Below, in pieces: positions 1 to 9,052 of a stretch of 64,000 nucleotides of DNA (the first letter of the stretch is position 1; the number at the start of each line of letters is the position of its first letter). The DNA lies in the NCBI GenBank assembly GCA_947476465.1, contig CANJQN010000013.1, positions 1 to 64,000 on the forward strand. The letters are read 5' to 3'. The position numbers and the translations under genes are program-made. The notes under the pieces were generated by a model. The model had not been told where the DNA came from and searched no databases. It saw only the letters and a program-made list of their open reading frames with translations. Source of the DNA: Comamonadaceae bacterium (GTDB lineage Bacteria > Pseudomonadota > Gammaproteobacteria > Burkholderiales > Burkholderiaceae_C).

Positions 1-2686
1 TCAGCGGGTCGTACACCCGCCCGTTCATGTGGATGACGCCGATCTCGTCCAGATGCTCGTGCATCGTGTAGCCGCGCTCGGTGGTCCAGCCGATCAGGCT
101 GTCGGTGGGGTCTGATGCGCCATCGACCTGGCGGCGCTTGCCCCAGGGGTCGTACGCCAGGCGCTCGACGAGTTGGCCGCCCTCGTCGGTAATCGCCGCG
201 ATGCTGCCCAGGTGGTCGTGGTGGAAGTAGCGGGGGGCGGTGGGCGTGTGGCCGGCCAGCGTGCCCGTGCGTGTGACGAACATCGCGAACACCATGCCGC
301 CGGCCTGCAGGTAGTGGCGGTGCTCGACGAGGCCTGAGTCCTTGACCTCCTTCTCGTAGCTCAAGGCCTGCTCGCCCTCGCCGTGCAGGTACCAGGTGCT
401 GCCCGAGCTGAGCGCGCTGGGCGCGTTGCCGGCGATGCGCACCTGCTGGCGGATGCGCTGGTGCTCGGGACCGTAGACGAAGTTCAGGGTTCGGTCGGCG
501 CTGGCGCCACTGGCGGGGGCACCCTCGAGCGCGAACTCGCTGTAGCTGAACTCGCTGGGCTTGTTAAAGCTGGTGTAGCTCTCGCGCCGATGGGTATGGC
601 GCGCGCGCGGCAGATCCTGGCCGACGGTGTAGAGCAGGTTGCCGTTGTCGTCGAAGGCGTAGCTCAGCGCCCGGGTGCCGGTCAGCGCAAGGCTGGCGGC
701 TGGGGCGGTGTCCAGCGTGATATGGGCCAGGCGCGTGGGGCGGGCCGGGTCGTACCAGTAGCTGCCGACATCGCTCTTGTAGCGGATGTTGCCCCGGGGG
801 TCATACAGCACCTGCGTGGCCTGGGGTTTGGTCAGGCCCCCACCGTTGACGGTGTACAGGCCAAGGCGGTTCAGACGGTCGTAGGCGAAGCTCTCGCGGG
901 TGCCCACCCCGGGGGAGGTGTCGGTGCGCGAAGTCAGGTTGCCCAGGCTGTCGTAGCCGTAGGAATGATTCAAAACCGCGCCGGCCTGCTGGTTGCGCAG
1001 GCGCCCGGTGGCAGCATCGAAGGTGCGCACGGTGACCAGGTTGCCCTGGCGAAACCGCGTGATGCGGTCCTGGGAGTCCATGGCCAGGACCTCATAGCTC
1101 ACCGGCGCCGCGGGCGGCGTGGTGGCGCCTGCCGTGGGCGGCTGGCTTCCCGTGACGCGCCGCAGAAAGCCCCCTTCGGTGTACTCGTAGCGCGCCTCCA
1201 GCCCTGTGGGCCAACGCTGACGGGCTACCCGGCCGGTGGCCGCGTCGTAGGCCACGCTGACGACCGCCGGCTGCTGCGGGTTGTCCAGCACGGTGGACGT
1301 ACTCAGGGGCCGGCCCAGCGCGTCGTAGCGGTGCAGGCGCCGGTACCCGTTGTCGGTAGTCGCCTCGCACAGCTTGCCGATGCTCTTGCCGCAGGCGGTT
1401 TGATCGAAGCGCCGGTCGTAGCTCCAGCGGCTCACAAGGTCAGGCTCGCTGCGCTGGACCAGACGGCCCAACGCATCGAAGGCCTGGGTGGCGGTCTGGC
1501 CCAGCGCGTCACGCTGCCACACCAGCTCGCCATGGGCGTTGTGGGCGTACCGCCATTCGCCCATCGCCGGGTCTTGCATCGCCACCTTGCGGCCTCGCTG
1601 GTCGTAACGCAGTCGGGTGACCAGGCCCGCCGCGTCGGTTTCGATCAGCTGGCCCAGGGCGTCGTAGCGATAGGCCACGGTGTTGCCCTGCTCGTCGGTG
1701 ACCTGGGCGAGCAGGCCTTGGGCGTTGTTCGTGCTGGTCTTGCGCTGGCCTTTGGGGTTGGTGACCGTGGTGGACAGGCCGTTGTACGCGGTGGTGACGC
1801 TGGCCTGGCCACCGGGGGCGTCGGGGTCGGGGCTGGTCTGGGTGACTGGGCGGCCGAGCACGTCGTAGGCGAAAGTGGTCCAGGCCGGCGAGCCGCCCGC
1901 CACGGCATAAAGCGCGGACTTGCGCGCGATGCGGCCCAGGCGGTCGTATTCGGTGTCTTGCACCAGCACCGCGGCGGGGCCGGCACCGTCAAAACCGGTG
2001 GTCTGCACACGCAGCACCCGAGCGAGCTTGTCGTGGTATTGGCGCTTGCCGGGGGCGCGAGCGCGGGCGTCGGCAGCCCAGCTTTGTTCAATAACGACCC
2101 AGGCGACCGGAGCGCTCAGGCCGGGCGGGCACTCGGCGCCGGGGTCGGTGCACAGGAGGTAGCGCCAACTCGTTGCCGTGCCGTCGGCGCGCTGCTCACG
2201 GATGCGCCGGCCCAAACCATCGTAGGTCCAGGTGGTGGCCAGCCCGTTGGGGCCGACCAGGCGAACGGGAAGGCCAAAGCGCGGATCGAAGGTTTGAGTG
2301 TCCCTGTGGCCCAAGGCATTGGTGGACGCGACAGGAAATCGCCCGTCAGGGCCCCAGTCGGTGGCTGCGGCGCGGGCCGCCGTGGCGCTGGCGACCGTGT
2401 GACCGGAAGCCCCCGCGCAGGCGCCGGCGGCCACGCCCGCCTTGTTGCCCCAGGCGTCATACCGGTGAGTGGTCTGCAGACAGTCGTCAGGCTGGTCGGG
2501 CTCGATCACCTCGCGGATCAACAGGCCCCGCGCGTCGTGGTCGAAGCCGCTGGTGCGAACCTGTGTGTCGGCCTGCGCCGCAAGGGGCAGGCACAGCGCC
2601 AGTAGCAAAGCGGCCCCTGGCGTCGACGCCATCCTGCGAACCACACGACCCCATGCCGCCGCCGCAACGCTGCGCTGTGCTTGCAT
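1..2686 (-). CDS. RHS/YD-repeat protein (partial, C-terminus off window)
   Basis: The minus strand stays open from an ATG at 2686 to the window edge (about 895 codons). The N-terminus carries a hydrophobic signal-like segment (LLLALCLPLAAQA) after a second Met at residue 19, so the protein is probably exported. The rest is a run of YD-type repeats (for example YDALGQL, YDQRGRK, YDALGRP, YDRLNRL), the hallmark of RHS/wapA shell proteins that wrap a C-terminal toxin or effector. Near the edge are the RHS core landmarks HHDHLGSI and, last, GRVYDPL, after which RHS proteins normally switch to a variable C-terminal domain; that part is not visible. A long open frame on the opposite strand (383-2605) is its antisense shadow. 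No adjacent VgrG, PAAR or TcB-type gene is seen upstream, so the delivery route is unknown. Confidence 0.85.
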   Translation of the reverse strand, partial: MQAQRSVAAAAWGRVVRRMASTPGAALLLALCLPLAAQADTQVRTSGFDHDARGLLIREVIEPDQPDDCLQTTHRYDAWGNKAGVAAGACAGASGHTVASATAARAAATDWGPDGRFPVASTNALGHRDTQTFDPRFGLPVRLVGPNGLATTWTYDGLGRRIREQRADGTATSWRYLLCTDPGAECPPGLSAPVAWVVIEQSWAADARARAPGKRQYHDKLARVLRVQTTGFDGAGPAAVLVQDTEYDRLGRIARKSALYAVAGGSPAWTTFAYDVLGRPVTQTSPDPDAPGGQASVTTAYNGLSTTVTNPKGQRKTSTNNAQGLLAQVTDEQGNTVAYRYDALGQLIETDAAGLVTRLRYDQRGRKVAMQDPAMGEWRYAHNAHGELVWQRDALGQTATQAFDALGRLVQRSEPDLVSRWSYDRRFDQTACGKSIGKLCEATTDNGYRRLHRYDALGRPLSTSTVLDNPQQPAVVSVAYDAATGRVARQRWPTGLEARYEYTEGGFLRRVTGSQPPTAGATTPPAAPVSYEVLAMDSQDRITRFRQGNLVTVRTFDAATGRLRNQQAGAVLNHSYGYDSLGNLTSRTDTSPGVGTRESFAYDRLNRLGLYTVNGGGLTKPQATQVLYDPRGNIRYKSDVGSYWYDPARPTRLAHITLDTAPAASLALTGTRALSYAFDDNGNLLYTVGQDLPRARHTHRRESYTSFNKPSEFSYSEFALEGAPASGASADRTLNFVYGPEHQRIRQQVRIAGNAPSALSSGSTWYLHGEGEQALSYEKEVKDSGLVEHRHYLQAGGMVFAMFVTRTGTLAGHTPTAPRYFHHDHLGSIAAITDEGGQLVERLAYDPWGKRRQVDGASDPTDSLIGWTTERGYTMHEHLDEIGVIHMNGRVYDPL

Positions 2687-2821
2687 CGCCCCGTCCCCTG
2701 TCTTGTTCTGGTGGGCGCGCGGCCGTGATGGCACGCGCGACGCAAAACGCCGCAGGGTAAGCAGATCGCCGCAAAGAGCTTGACGGGAGGCTGAACCGAA
2801 CGCAGGGGACGAATACGGGGG

Positions 2822-2980
2822 CCACCGCGGAACCGGCTTTGCCGGGCCGCTGGTGGCGCCCCCTTGTGGGGGCTGAGCGGCCGCGGCTCCGGGCCTGCCT
2901 GCGCAGGCCTGGACGGCTGCGAAGAGCCTCTGTCTCTGGCAGAGGCTCCTCGGCTAACAGAGAGCCGCTTCGGGGGTGGG
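2822..2980 (+). repeat. Interspersed intergenic repeat, copy A
   Basis: GC-rich element of about 160 bp beginning CCACCGCGGAACCGGCTTTG and ending at CGCTTCGGGGGTGGG, containing nested inverted repeats. The same ends recur at 42575-42664 (opposite orientation, shorter) and 62308-62469. It fills most of the gap between the RHS gene start and the SIMPL gene end; nothing else is recognisable in 2687-2983. Confidence 0.8.
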
Positions 2981-2983
2981 CTT

Positions 2984-3718
2984 TTATTGCAGTTGCACGG
3001 ACCCGCTGATGGTGACCATCACCGTGCTGCGCCCGGCCTCCACCGGCACCGGCGCATCGGATGCGGCCGAGCGGGCCTCCAGGGCCAGCATGCGCGGGCG
3101 CGGCGGCGGCGCCTGCTCGCCCGACTGGACGCTCACCTCGCGCAGGGTGTAGCTGCTGAAACCGAACCCGCGTGCGAGCTCTGTCGCCCGCCCCCGGAAA
3201 CGTTCGACCGCCTGCTGCTGCGCCAGCGCCTCCGCCCGCTGCAGCTGCTCACGGCTGAGCGAAAACGCCATGCCGGACACGGTCATGCCGGTGATGCGCC
3301 CGGCGGTCTGGCTGATGAGGAAAAAGTCGCGGCCGTCCAGAATCAATTCCGCGGTACCGGTCCAGGCGGCGATCCGCCCCTCTCGGCCATAGCGCGCAGA
3401 CACCGAGAACCGGCCCGATCGCGCCTCCATCTGGCCCGGCAGGACCGAGCGGCGCGCATCCGCCAAAGCACTGTCGAGCACGCTTTTCAACTGCGTCTGC
3501 ACCGCGGCGGCGTCGGGCGCTTCCCGCGTGACGGACAGGCTGATCGCCAGCAGGTCTTGCTGGGTTTCCGTGCTGCCGGTCGCGCTGAGCTGCAGCACAT
3601 TTTGCGGCGCGGGATCGGACACCAGCGCATGCTGGGCAGCGGCAGGCCGCCATACCGCCAGTGCCCCCAGGATGAGCAGGGCCGCGGTCAGGAGGCGGTG
3701 CAGTGAACTCGAATGCAT
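2984..3718 (-). CDS. SIMPL-domain (DUF541) periplasmic protein
   Basis: 244-residue protein with an N-terminal signal peptide (LLTAALLILGALAVW, then AAAQ) followed by a single SIMPL/DUF541 domain: the start NVLQLSATGSTE and the end with VMVTISGSVQL match the family pattern. Members are periplasmic or outer-membrane-associated proteins of poorly defined function, linked in some bacteria to oxidative stress or envelope integrity. The ATG at 3718 is chosen because it places the signal peptide at the N-terminus; an in-frame ATG at 3736 is possible. The gene is divergent from the two-component pair beginning at 3910. Confidence 0.75.
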   Translation of the reverse strand: MHSSSLHRLLTAALLILGALAVWRPAAAQHALVSDPAPQNVLQLSATGSTETQQDLLAISLSVTREAPDAAAVQTQLKSVLDSALADARRSVLPGQMEARSGRFSVSARYGREGRIAAWTGTAELILDGRDFFLISQTAGRITGMTVSGMAFSLSREQLQRAEALAQQQAVERFRGRATELARGFGFSSYTLREVSVQSGEQAPPPRPRMLALEARSAASDAPVPVEAGRSTVMVTISGSVQLQ

Positions 3719-3909
3719 GAGCCAGCCCCGTGGCATAGTGTTGGACGCAAGGCCGCATCATGCCTTGGCCGGCAGCTCATCAGTAGCCAGCACCCCCGGT
3801 GAAGGCCGGGGCAACTTTTGTAACCCTGTGTGACGGATCGCCCCAAACTTCGCACAAAGTGCAACAAGGGCCCCAAAATGGCTCTGTTACAAATCAAACT
3901 TGGAACGAC

Positions 3910-4641
3910 ATGAACCAGAATGCAGCCCGCACCGACAAGATCTTGGTGGTCGACGACGACGCCCGGATCCGTGACCTGCTGCGACGCTACCTGACGCAGG
4001 AAGGCTTCGAGGTCATCCTTGCTGAAGATGGCAAGGCGCTCAACCGTCTGATGCTTCGCGAAACCGCCGACCTGATCGTGCTCGATCTGATGATGCCCGG
4101 CGAAGACGGCCTGTCGATCTGCCGGCGCCTGCGCGCCGCCAACGTCCGCACGCCCATCATCATGCTCACGGCCAAGGGCGAGGATGTCGACCGCATCGTC
4201 GGCCTGGAGGTCGGCGCCGACGACTATCTGGGCAAGCCCTTTAACCCGCGCGAACTGCTCGCCCGAGTCCACGCCGTGCTGCGCCGCCGGCCCGCGCTGG
4301 AAGCCCCCGGGGCGCCCTCGAGCGAAAACGAGGTGGTGAACTTCGGCCCCTTCGCCTTCGACCTGGGTGCACGCAACCTGCGCAAGAACGGCGACGAACT
4401 GCCGCTGACCACCGGCGAGTTCGCCATGCTCAAGGCCCTGGTTCGCCATCCGCGCCAGCCGCTGTCGCGCGAAAAGCTGGCCCAGCTGGCGCGCGGCCGC
4501 GAGTTCGAGCCCTTCGACCGCAGCCTGGACGTGCAGGTCTCGCGCCTGCGCAAGCTGGTCGAGGCCGACCCGGCGGCGCCCCGCTACATCCAGACAGTCT
4601 GGGGCGTGGGCTACGTCTTCGTGCCGGACGGCGCCGGCTGA
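3910..4641 (+). CDS. ompR: OmpR-family response regulator
   Basis: 243-residue response regulator. The receiver domain (about residues 10-125) has the acidic pair VVDDD, phospho-acceptor Asp59 in LIVLDLMMPGEDG, the conserved Thr/Ala switch in MLTAKGEDVDR and Lys in GKPFNPREL. The C-terminal winged helix (about 145-240) ends with the OmpR-type RYIQTVWGVGYVFVP. The ATG at 3910 (MNQNAARTDKILVVDDD) fits the family start; upstream in-frame codons are not needed. A sensor kinase follows 18 nt downstream, forming an EnvZ/OmpR (RisAS-type) pair. The regulated genes are not evident from the sequence. Confidence 0.9.
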   Translation: MNQNAARTDKILVVDDDARIRDLLRRYLTQEGFEVILAEDGKALNRLMLRETADLIVLDLMMPGEDGLSICRRLRAANVRTPIIMLTAKGEDVDRIVGLEVGADDYLGKPFNPRELLARVHAVLRRRPALEAPGAPSSENEVVNFGPFAFDLGARNLRKNGDELPLTTGEFAMLKALVRHPRQPLSREKLAQLARGREFEPFDRSLDVQVSRLRKLVEADPAAPRYIQTVWGVGYVFVPDGAG

Positions 4642-4659
4642 CAAAGGACGCGCAAGCAC

Positions 4660-6144
4660 TTGAACCGTTCACACGGCTCTGTCGGGATGAACCCGCCGTC
4701 CGAGCCCGCGTCGCTCGAGACGGCGCCGGCTCCGCTGCCGCAGGACTCGCGCCCGCGGGTGGGCTTGTCGCTGTTCTGGCGCACCTTTTTTCTGCTGTCG
4801 TTGCTGCTGATCGGCTCGATCGTGGCCTGGCTGCAGACCTTTCGCGCACTCGAGTTCGAGCCGCGGGCCATCCAGACGGCCCAGCAGATCGCCTCGCTCG
4901 TCAACCTCAGCAGCGCGGCGCTTGAATACTCCGACGCGATCGCCCGGGTGTCCCTGATCAAAACCCTGGCCGAGCGCGAAGGCGTGCGCATCATGCCGCG
5001 CAAGCCGACCGACACCCACACCGTGTTCGACGCCGGCTCGATCGACCCCGAAGTCGCCCGCGAGCTGGTCTCACGACTGGGCAAGGGAACTGTGGTGGCC
5101 GCCGGCGTGAACGGCGAAACCGGCCTGTGGGTCGGCTTTGCCATCGGCGAGGATTTGTATTGGCTGCTGATGGACCCCAATCGCTTTGCGCGGGTGGGCG
5201 GGCGCACCTGGCTGATCTGGCTGGTCACCGCGGCGGCCTTATCGCTGGCCGGCGCGGCACTGATCGCGCGGCTGATCAATCGGCCCCTCAAGCAGTTGTC
5301 CTTCGCGGCTGGCCGCGTGCGCGACGGCGACTTCGACGCCAGCCGGCTTGATGAGAAAGCCGTCACCAGTGAGATCCGCGAGGTCAACATCGGCTTCAAC
5401 CGCATGGCGCAGCAACTGGCCAAAATTGAGCAGGACCGTGCTGTGATGCTGGCCGGCATCTCGCACGACCTGCGCACGCCGCTGGCCCGGCTGCGGCTGG
5501 AGACCGAGATGAGCGTGGCCGACGCCCAAGCGCGCGAACACATGGCGGCCGACATCGACCAGCTCGACGCCATCATTGACAAGTTCCTCGACTACGCTCG
5601 GCCCGACCACACCAAGCTGCGGCCGGTCAGCCTCAACGATGTGATCCAGGCGTGCGTGTATGCCGTGCGGGACCTGGGCGACATGCGCATCTCGATCGAC
5701 CTGCCCCGCTACACCTATGTGCTGGCCGACGAGGTGGAGCTCGCGCGCGTGGTGTCCAACCTGCTGGAGAACGCCCGCCGCTACGGCAAGTCGCCGGACA
5801 CCGGCGTGGCCGTGGTCGAGATCGCCGCCAAGGCACGCAATGAATGGGTGCTGCTCAAGGTGCGCGACCACGGCATGGGCGTGGCCCCCGAGGCACTACC
5901 CAACCTGACGAAGCCGTTCTTTCGCGGGGATACGGCGCGCACCGCCGCCACTGGCGCCGGCCTGGGCCTGGCCATCGTCGACAAGACCGTGCAGCGCATG
6001 GGCGGCGTGTTCGCGCTGGCCAACACCACGTCAGGCGGCCTGGCGGCCCACATCAAGCTGCCGCGCGCCGAGATGACCGGAGACGACTCATTACTCGGCG
6101 CAGAACCGGGCGAGACCGGTTCCGCGCATCGGGCTCATTCGTAG
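4660..6144 (+). CDS. EnvZ-type sensor histidine kinase
   Basis: Inner-membrane histidine kinase of 494 residues. A first transmembrane helix (about 42-60) and a second (about 187-207) flank a periplasmic sensor segment, followed by a HAMP linker, HisKA with phospho-acceptor His269 in AGISHDLRTPLARLRLE, and an ATPase domain with N-box NLLENARRYG, G1 DHGMGV and G2 GAGLGLAIV. All catalytic boxes look intact. It probably phosphorylates the OmpR-like regulator encoded just upstream. The start is uncertain: TTG at 4660 is preceded by AAAGGA, while the ATG at 4687 lacks a clear ribosome-binding site. The C-terminal tail after the ATPase domain is unremarkable. Confidence 0.88.
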   Translation: MNRSHGSVGMNPPSEPASLETAPAPLPQDSRPRVGLSLFWRTFFLLSLLLIGSIVAWLQTFRALEFEPRAIQTAQQIASLVNLSSAALEYSDAIARVSLIKTLAEREGVRIMPRKPTDTHTVFDAGSIDPEVARELVSRLGKGTVVAAGVNGETGLWVGFAIGEDLYWLLMDPNRFARVGGRTWLIWLVTAAALSLAGAALIARLINRPLKQLSFAAGRVRDGDFDASRLDEKAVTSEIREVNIGFNRMAQQLAKIEQDRAVMLAGISHDLRTPLARLRLETEMSVADAQAREHMAADIDQLDAIIDKFLDYARPDHTKLRPVSLNDVIQACVYAVRDLGDMRISIDLPRYTYVLADEVELARVVSNLLENARRYGKSPDTGVAVVEIAAKARNEWVLLKVRDHGMGVAPEALPNLTKPFFRGDTARTAATGAGLGLAIVDKTVQRMGGVFALANTTSGGLAAHIKLPRAEMTGDDSLLGAEPGETGSAHRAHS

Positions 6145-6161
6145 CGCCCGCCGGCCGACAT

Positions 6162-7220
6162 TCAGAACAGCGAATCGGGCCCGACGCCTTTGCGCGTCAT
6201 TTTCCGGCGCAGCTTGCCCAGGGCCTCGTTCTGGATCTGGCGCACCCGCTCACGCGTGAGGCCCAGGCGCACACTGAGCACCTCCAGGGTCTCGGGCTCG
6301 CGGTCTTTCAGGCCGAATCGGCCTTCCAGCACTTCTTTTTCGCGCAGTGACAAGGCTTCGAGCCAGTTGGCGAGCAGCAACTCGACCTCATGCTGCTGTG
6401 CGATGCCGGCCGGGTCGCCATTGCCGTTGTCGGGCATGGTGTCGGCCAGCGTACGGTCGTCGGACAGCGCGTCGAACCCGATGTCAAGCGAGCGGGGCGT
6501 CTCGGCCATGGCCAGCAGGTCGGACACCTCCTGCACATCACGGCCGAGCAGAGCCGCCACGTCCTCAACCCGCACGCCTTCATGGGAACGGGCGGCGATG
6601 GCCGGGTCGTTCTCCAGCGTGCGGCGGGCGCGCAGCACCTGCTGCAACTCACGGATCACGTGCACCGGCAGGCGGATCACACGCGACTGGTTCATCACCG
6701 CGCGCTCGACGGACTGGCGAATCCACCAGGTGGCGTAGGTCGACAGGCGGAACCCACGCTCGGGCTCGAACTTGTCGATAGCGTGCATCAGTCCGATGTT
6801 GCCCTCTTCGATCAGGTCGGCCAGGGGCACGCCGCGTCCGAGGTAGGTCTTGGCGATGCTCACCACCAGACGCAGGTTGTGCTCGATCAGCGACTGGCGC
6901 GCCTGAAAGTCGCCGGCGCGGGCGCGGCAAGCGGTCTCGTGTTCCTGTTCGGCGGTGAACAGCTCGGTACGCCGGATGTCGCGCAGGTAGATCGTGAGCG
7001 TGTCGGTGGACTCAGAGAACAGGTCGAGGGTGTCGCCCCTGCCAGCAGGCCGCGCGCTCCCTTTGCGGCGGGCCTTGCCGGTGGCATTGCTCGGGGCGTC
7101 AAGGGGTTGTCTGGGCGGCCGTGCCGCAACCCGCCAGCAAAAATCCGCGCGCGCCTCGGCCGCGACTTTCGCAGCGCCAGGAACACCTTCGGTCGAACCG
7201 CGTTCCTTGCGCTGCGTCAT
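6162..7220 (-). CDS. rpoS: RNA polymerase sigma factor RpoS
   Basis: 352-residue group 2 sigma-70 factor. Region 1.2 starts [21 protein letters not shown]. Region 2 holds [43 protein letters not shown] and [15 protein letters not shown]. Region 4 ends with [21 protein letters not shown]. It directs stationary-phase and general-stress transcription. It is the last gene of surE-pcm-nlpD-rpoS, 3 nt after nlpD; in other proteobacteria the main rpoS promoter lies inside nlpD, which is compatible here but not demonstrated. About 60 residues of basic, low-complexity sequence precede region 1.2. Confidence 0.95.
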   Translation of the reverse strand: MTQRKERGSTEGVPGAAKVAAEARADFCWRVAARPPRQPLDAPSNATGKARRKGSARPAGRGDTLDLFSESTDTLTIYLRDIRRTELFTAEQEHETACRARAGDFQARQSLIEHNLRLVVSIAKTYLGRGVPLADLIEEGNIGLMHAIDKFEPERGFRLSTYATWWIRQSVERAVMNQSRVIRLPVHVIRELQQVLRARRTLENDPAIAARSHEGVRVEDVAALLGRDVQEVSDLLAMAETPRSLDIGFDALSDDRTLADTMPDNGNGDPAGIAQQHEVELLLANWLEALSLREKEVLEGRFGLKDREPETLEVLSVRLGLTRERVRQIQNEALGKLRRKMTRKGVGPDSLF

Positions 7221-7223
7221 GCT

Positions 7224-8267
7224 CTACCTCATGGGAATAAATCGGGCGGGATCCACCGGCCTGCCTTGCCGCCGGATCTCGAAATGCAGCGCGACACGGT
7301 CGCTGTCGGTGCTGCCCATCTCGGCAATCTTCTGGCCCTTTCGCACGGACTGATCCTCTTTGACGAGCAGGGTCTGGTTGTGCGCGTAGGCAGTGAGGTA
7401 AGTGTTGTTGTGCTTGAGGATGATCAGGTTGCCGTAGCCGCGCAGACCTGCGCCAGCGTACACAACGCGGCCATCGGCCGAGGCCAGCACCGGGTCGCCG
7501 GCACGCCCGGCGATGCCGATGCCCTTGTTCTTGACCTCGTCGAAGTTCGCGATCACGTTGCTGTTGCCCGGTGCCGGCCAGCCCCATGCGACTTGCTCGT
7601 CAGCGGCGGGCACTGCCGGCAGATTGGCCGATGCGGCAGCCGCTGCGGTTGCCGGCGTGGGCGTGACGGCCGAAGCCGTGGGGGCGGACGCCGTCGCGGA
7701 CGCACCCGCGACCGGCGACCCCGCCGCGGTGGCTGTGCCGGAGCGCGGCATGCTGGCCGCAGCCGTTGCACCCGCCGGCGGCACTGGCGAGCCCGTCACG
7801 GGCGCAGCTGCCGTCACGGGCCGTGACACGACGCCGTCCGTCGATGGCGCAGAAACGGGCGATGCGGATGGCGACGCGGCCGTTGCAACCGTCGTAACCG
7901 GTGCGACGATGCGCAACACCTGCCCGACCTCGATCACATTGGGGTTGTCGAGGTTGTTCCAGCGGACCAGGTCGCGCCAGTTCTGGCCGCTGTCAAGCGC
8001 GATGCGAATGATGGTGTCGCCAGGGCGAACGCTGTAATAGCCGGGCTTGCCGGCATTGTCCGCGCCCAGCGGCAGGCGTGCGGCCGCGTCGGCAGGCGCG
8101 GCCGGGGTGCCCGCCACGGCGGCGGGCTGGGCGCGTACCGAGGGGGCGCGGTCTTCGATGGGCGCTGGCGCGCGGCGGGCGGACGAACAGCCTGCCAGCA
8201 CCGCGGCCACTGCCAGCAGCACCACTGCGGACTTCCACCGCGCAGCCAGGGTGTCGGGCATCTTCAT
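7224..8267 (-). CDS. nlpD: NlpD-type murein hydrolase activator lipoprotein
   Basis: Outer-membrane lipoprotein with a lipobox (VLAGCSS), a LysM domain (GYYSVRPGDTIIRIALDSG through GQVLRIV), a long Ala/Pro/Thr-rich linker (about 110 residues), and a C-terminal M23/LytM domain (GIGIAGRAGDPVLASADGRVVYAG to LHFEIRRQGRPVDP). NlpD-type proteins activate periplasmic amidases at the septum; the LytM domain here lacks the complete metal-ligand set, as usual for activators. The ATG at 8267 is preferred because AAGGA lies 5 nt upstream; a TTG at 8279 overlapping the pcm stop is the alternative. It lies between pcm and rpoS in the classic order. Confidence 0.93.
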   Translation of the reverse strand: MKMPDTLAARWKSAVVLLAVAAVLAGCSSARRAPAPIEDRAPSVRAQPAAVAGTPAAPADAAARLPLGADNAGKPGYYSVRPGDTIIRIALDSGQNWRDLVRWNNLDNPNVIEVGQVLRIVAPVTTVATAASPSASPVSAPSTDGVVSRPVTAAAPVTGSPVPPAGATAAASMPRSGTATAAGSPVAGASATASAPTASAVTPTPATAAAAASANLPAVPAADEQVAWGWPAPGNSNVIANFDEVKNKGIGIAGRAGDPVLASADGRVVYAGAGLRGYGNLIILKHNNTYLTAYAHNQTLLVKEDQSVRKGQKIAEMGSTDSDRVALHFEIRRQGRPVDPARFIPMR

Positions 8268-8275
8268 GCGTTCCT

Positions 8276-9052
8276 TCAAGCGATTCCTGATTTTAGGGGG
8301 ACAAAGTGAACAGCCTCAAGCACGCTGCGTTGCAGCCCCGAGGGCGTCTTCTCGATGACGACCAATGCCTGCGCACCGCCCGGCATCACGCAGGGCGCAA
8401 CGATGCGCCCACCAGGCGCGAGTTGATCGATCCACGCGGCGGGAACCGCGTCGCCACCCGCAGCCGCAATGATGCCCGCATACGGGGCGCCCTTGGCATA
8501 ACCCACCATCCCGTCGCCAAACAGCAGGTGCACATTGGTCAGGCGCAAGGGGCCGAAATTGTCGCGTGCCTTGTCGTGCAGGCCGCGCAGGCGCTCGATG
8601 CTGTAGACCTCGCGCGAGACGCGGCCCAGCACCGCGGCCTGGTAACCGCAGCCGGTGCCGATCTCGAGCACACGGCCCAGCCGGCCCTGCGCATCGCAAT
8701 GGCCGCCCAGCAGCAGCTCGATCATTCGCGCCACCACGTTGGGCTTGGAGATGGTCTGGCCCAGTCCGATCGGCAGGCTGGTGTCTTCATAAGCCTGATT
8801 GACCAAAGCGCTGTCGACGAACGCATGACGCGGCACCTCGCCCATGGCGGCCAACACGCGCGCGTCGCCGATGCCCTGGGCCGCCAGCTTGGCCACCATG
8901 CGCGCGCGCACCGCGCCGGAGTCCAGGCCCATGCCCGCGGCTTGCTGCGGCGCGGGCCGAGGCGCGGCCGCACGCGCGGCGGACGGCCGCAGCGACAGCC
9001 CTGGGCCGGGGCCGGCGCCGAGCTGCGCGGGAAACGTGGGGCGGCGGGTCAT
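8276..9052 (-). CDS. pcm: Protein-L-isoaspartate O-methyltransferase
   Basis: SAM-dependent methyltransferase that repairs isoaspartyl residues in aged proteins. Motif I is VLEIGTGCGYQAAVL, and the PCMT signature appears as EDTSLPIGLGQTISKP with the family's YEDTSLPIG-type substrate loop. At 258 residues it is about 50 longer than E. coli Pcm; the extra N-terminal 40 residues are Pro/Ala-rich, so translation may really start at the internal Met41 (MGLDSGAVR). The start codon at 9052 overlaps the surE stop by ATGA, supporting translational coupling from that upstream start. Second gene of the surE-pcm-nlpD-rpoS operon. Confidence 0.93.
   Translation of the reverse strand: MTRRPTFPAQLGAGPGPGLSLRPSAARAAAPRPAPQQAAGMGLDSGAVRARMVAKLAAQGIGDARVLAAMGEVPRHAFVDSALVNQAYEDTSLPIGLGQTISKPNVVARMIELLLGGHCDAQGRLGRVLEIGTGCGYQAAVLGRVSREVYSIERLRGLHDKARDNFGPLRLTNVHLLFGDGMVGYAKGAPYAGIIAAAGGDAVPAAWIDQLAPGGRIVAPCVMPGGAQALVVIEKTPSGLQRSVLEAVHFVPLKSGIA

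Noticed and set aside
383..2605. 740-codon open frame on the plus strand
   Set aside because: Antisense shadow of the RHS gene; it lacks any domain pattern, while the minus strand shows clear YD repeats.
6390..7826. Long plus-strand frame across rpoS and nlpD
   Set aside because: Both genes are unmistakable on the minus strand; the overlap is a GC-bias artefact.
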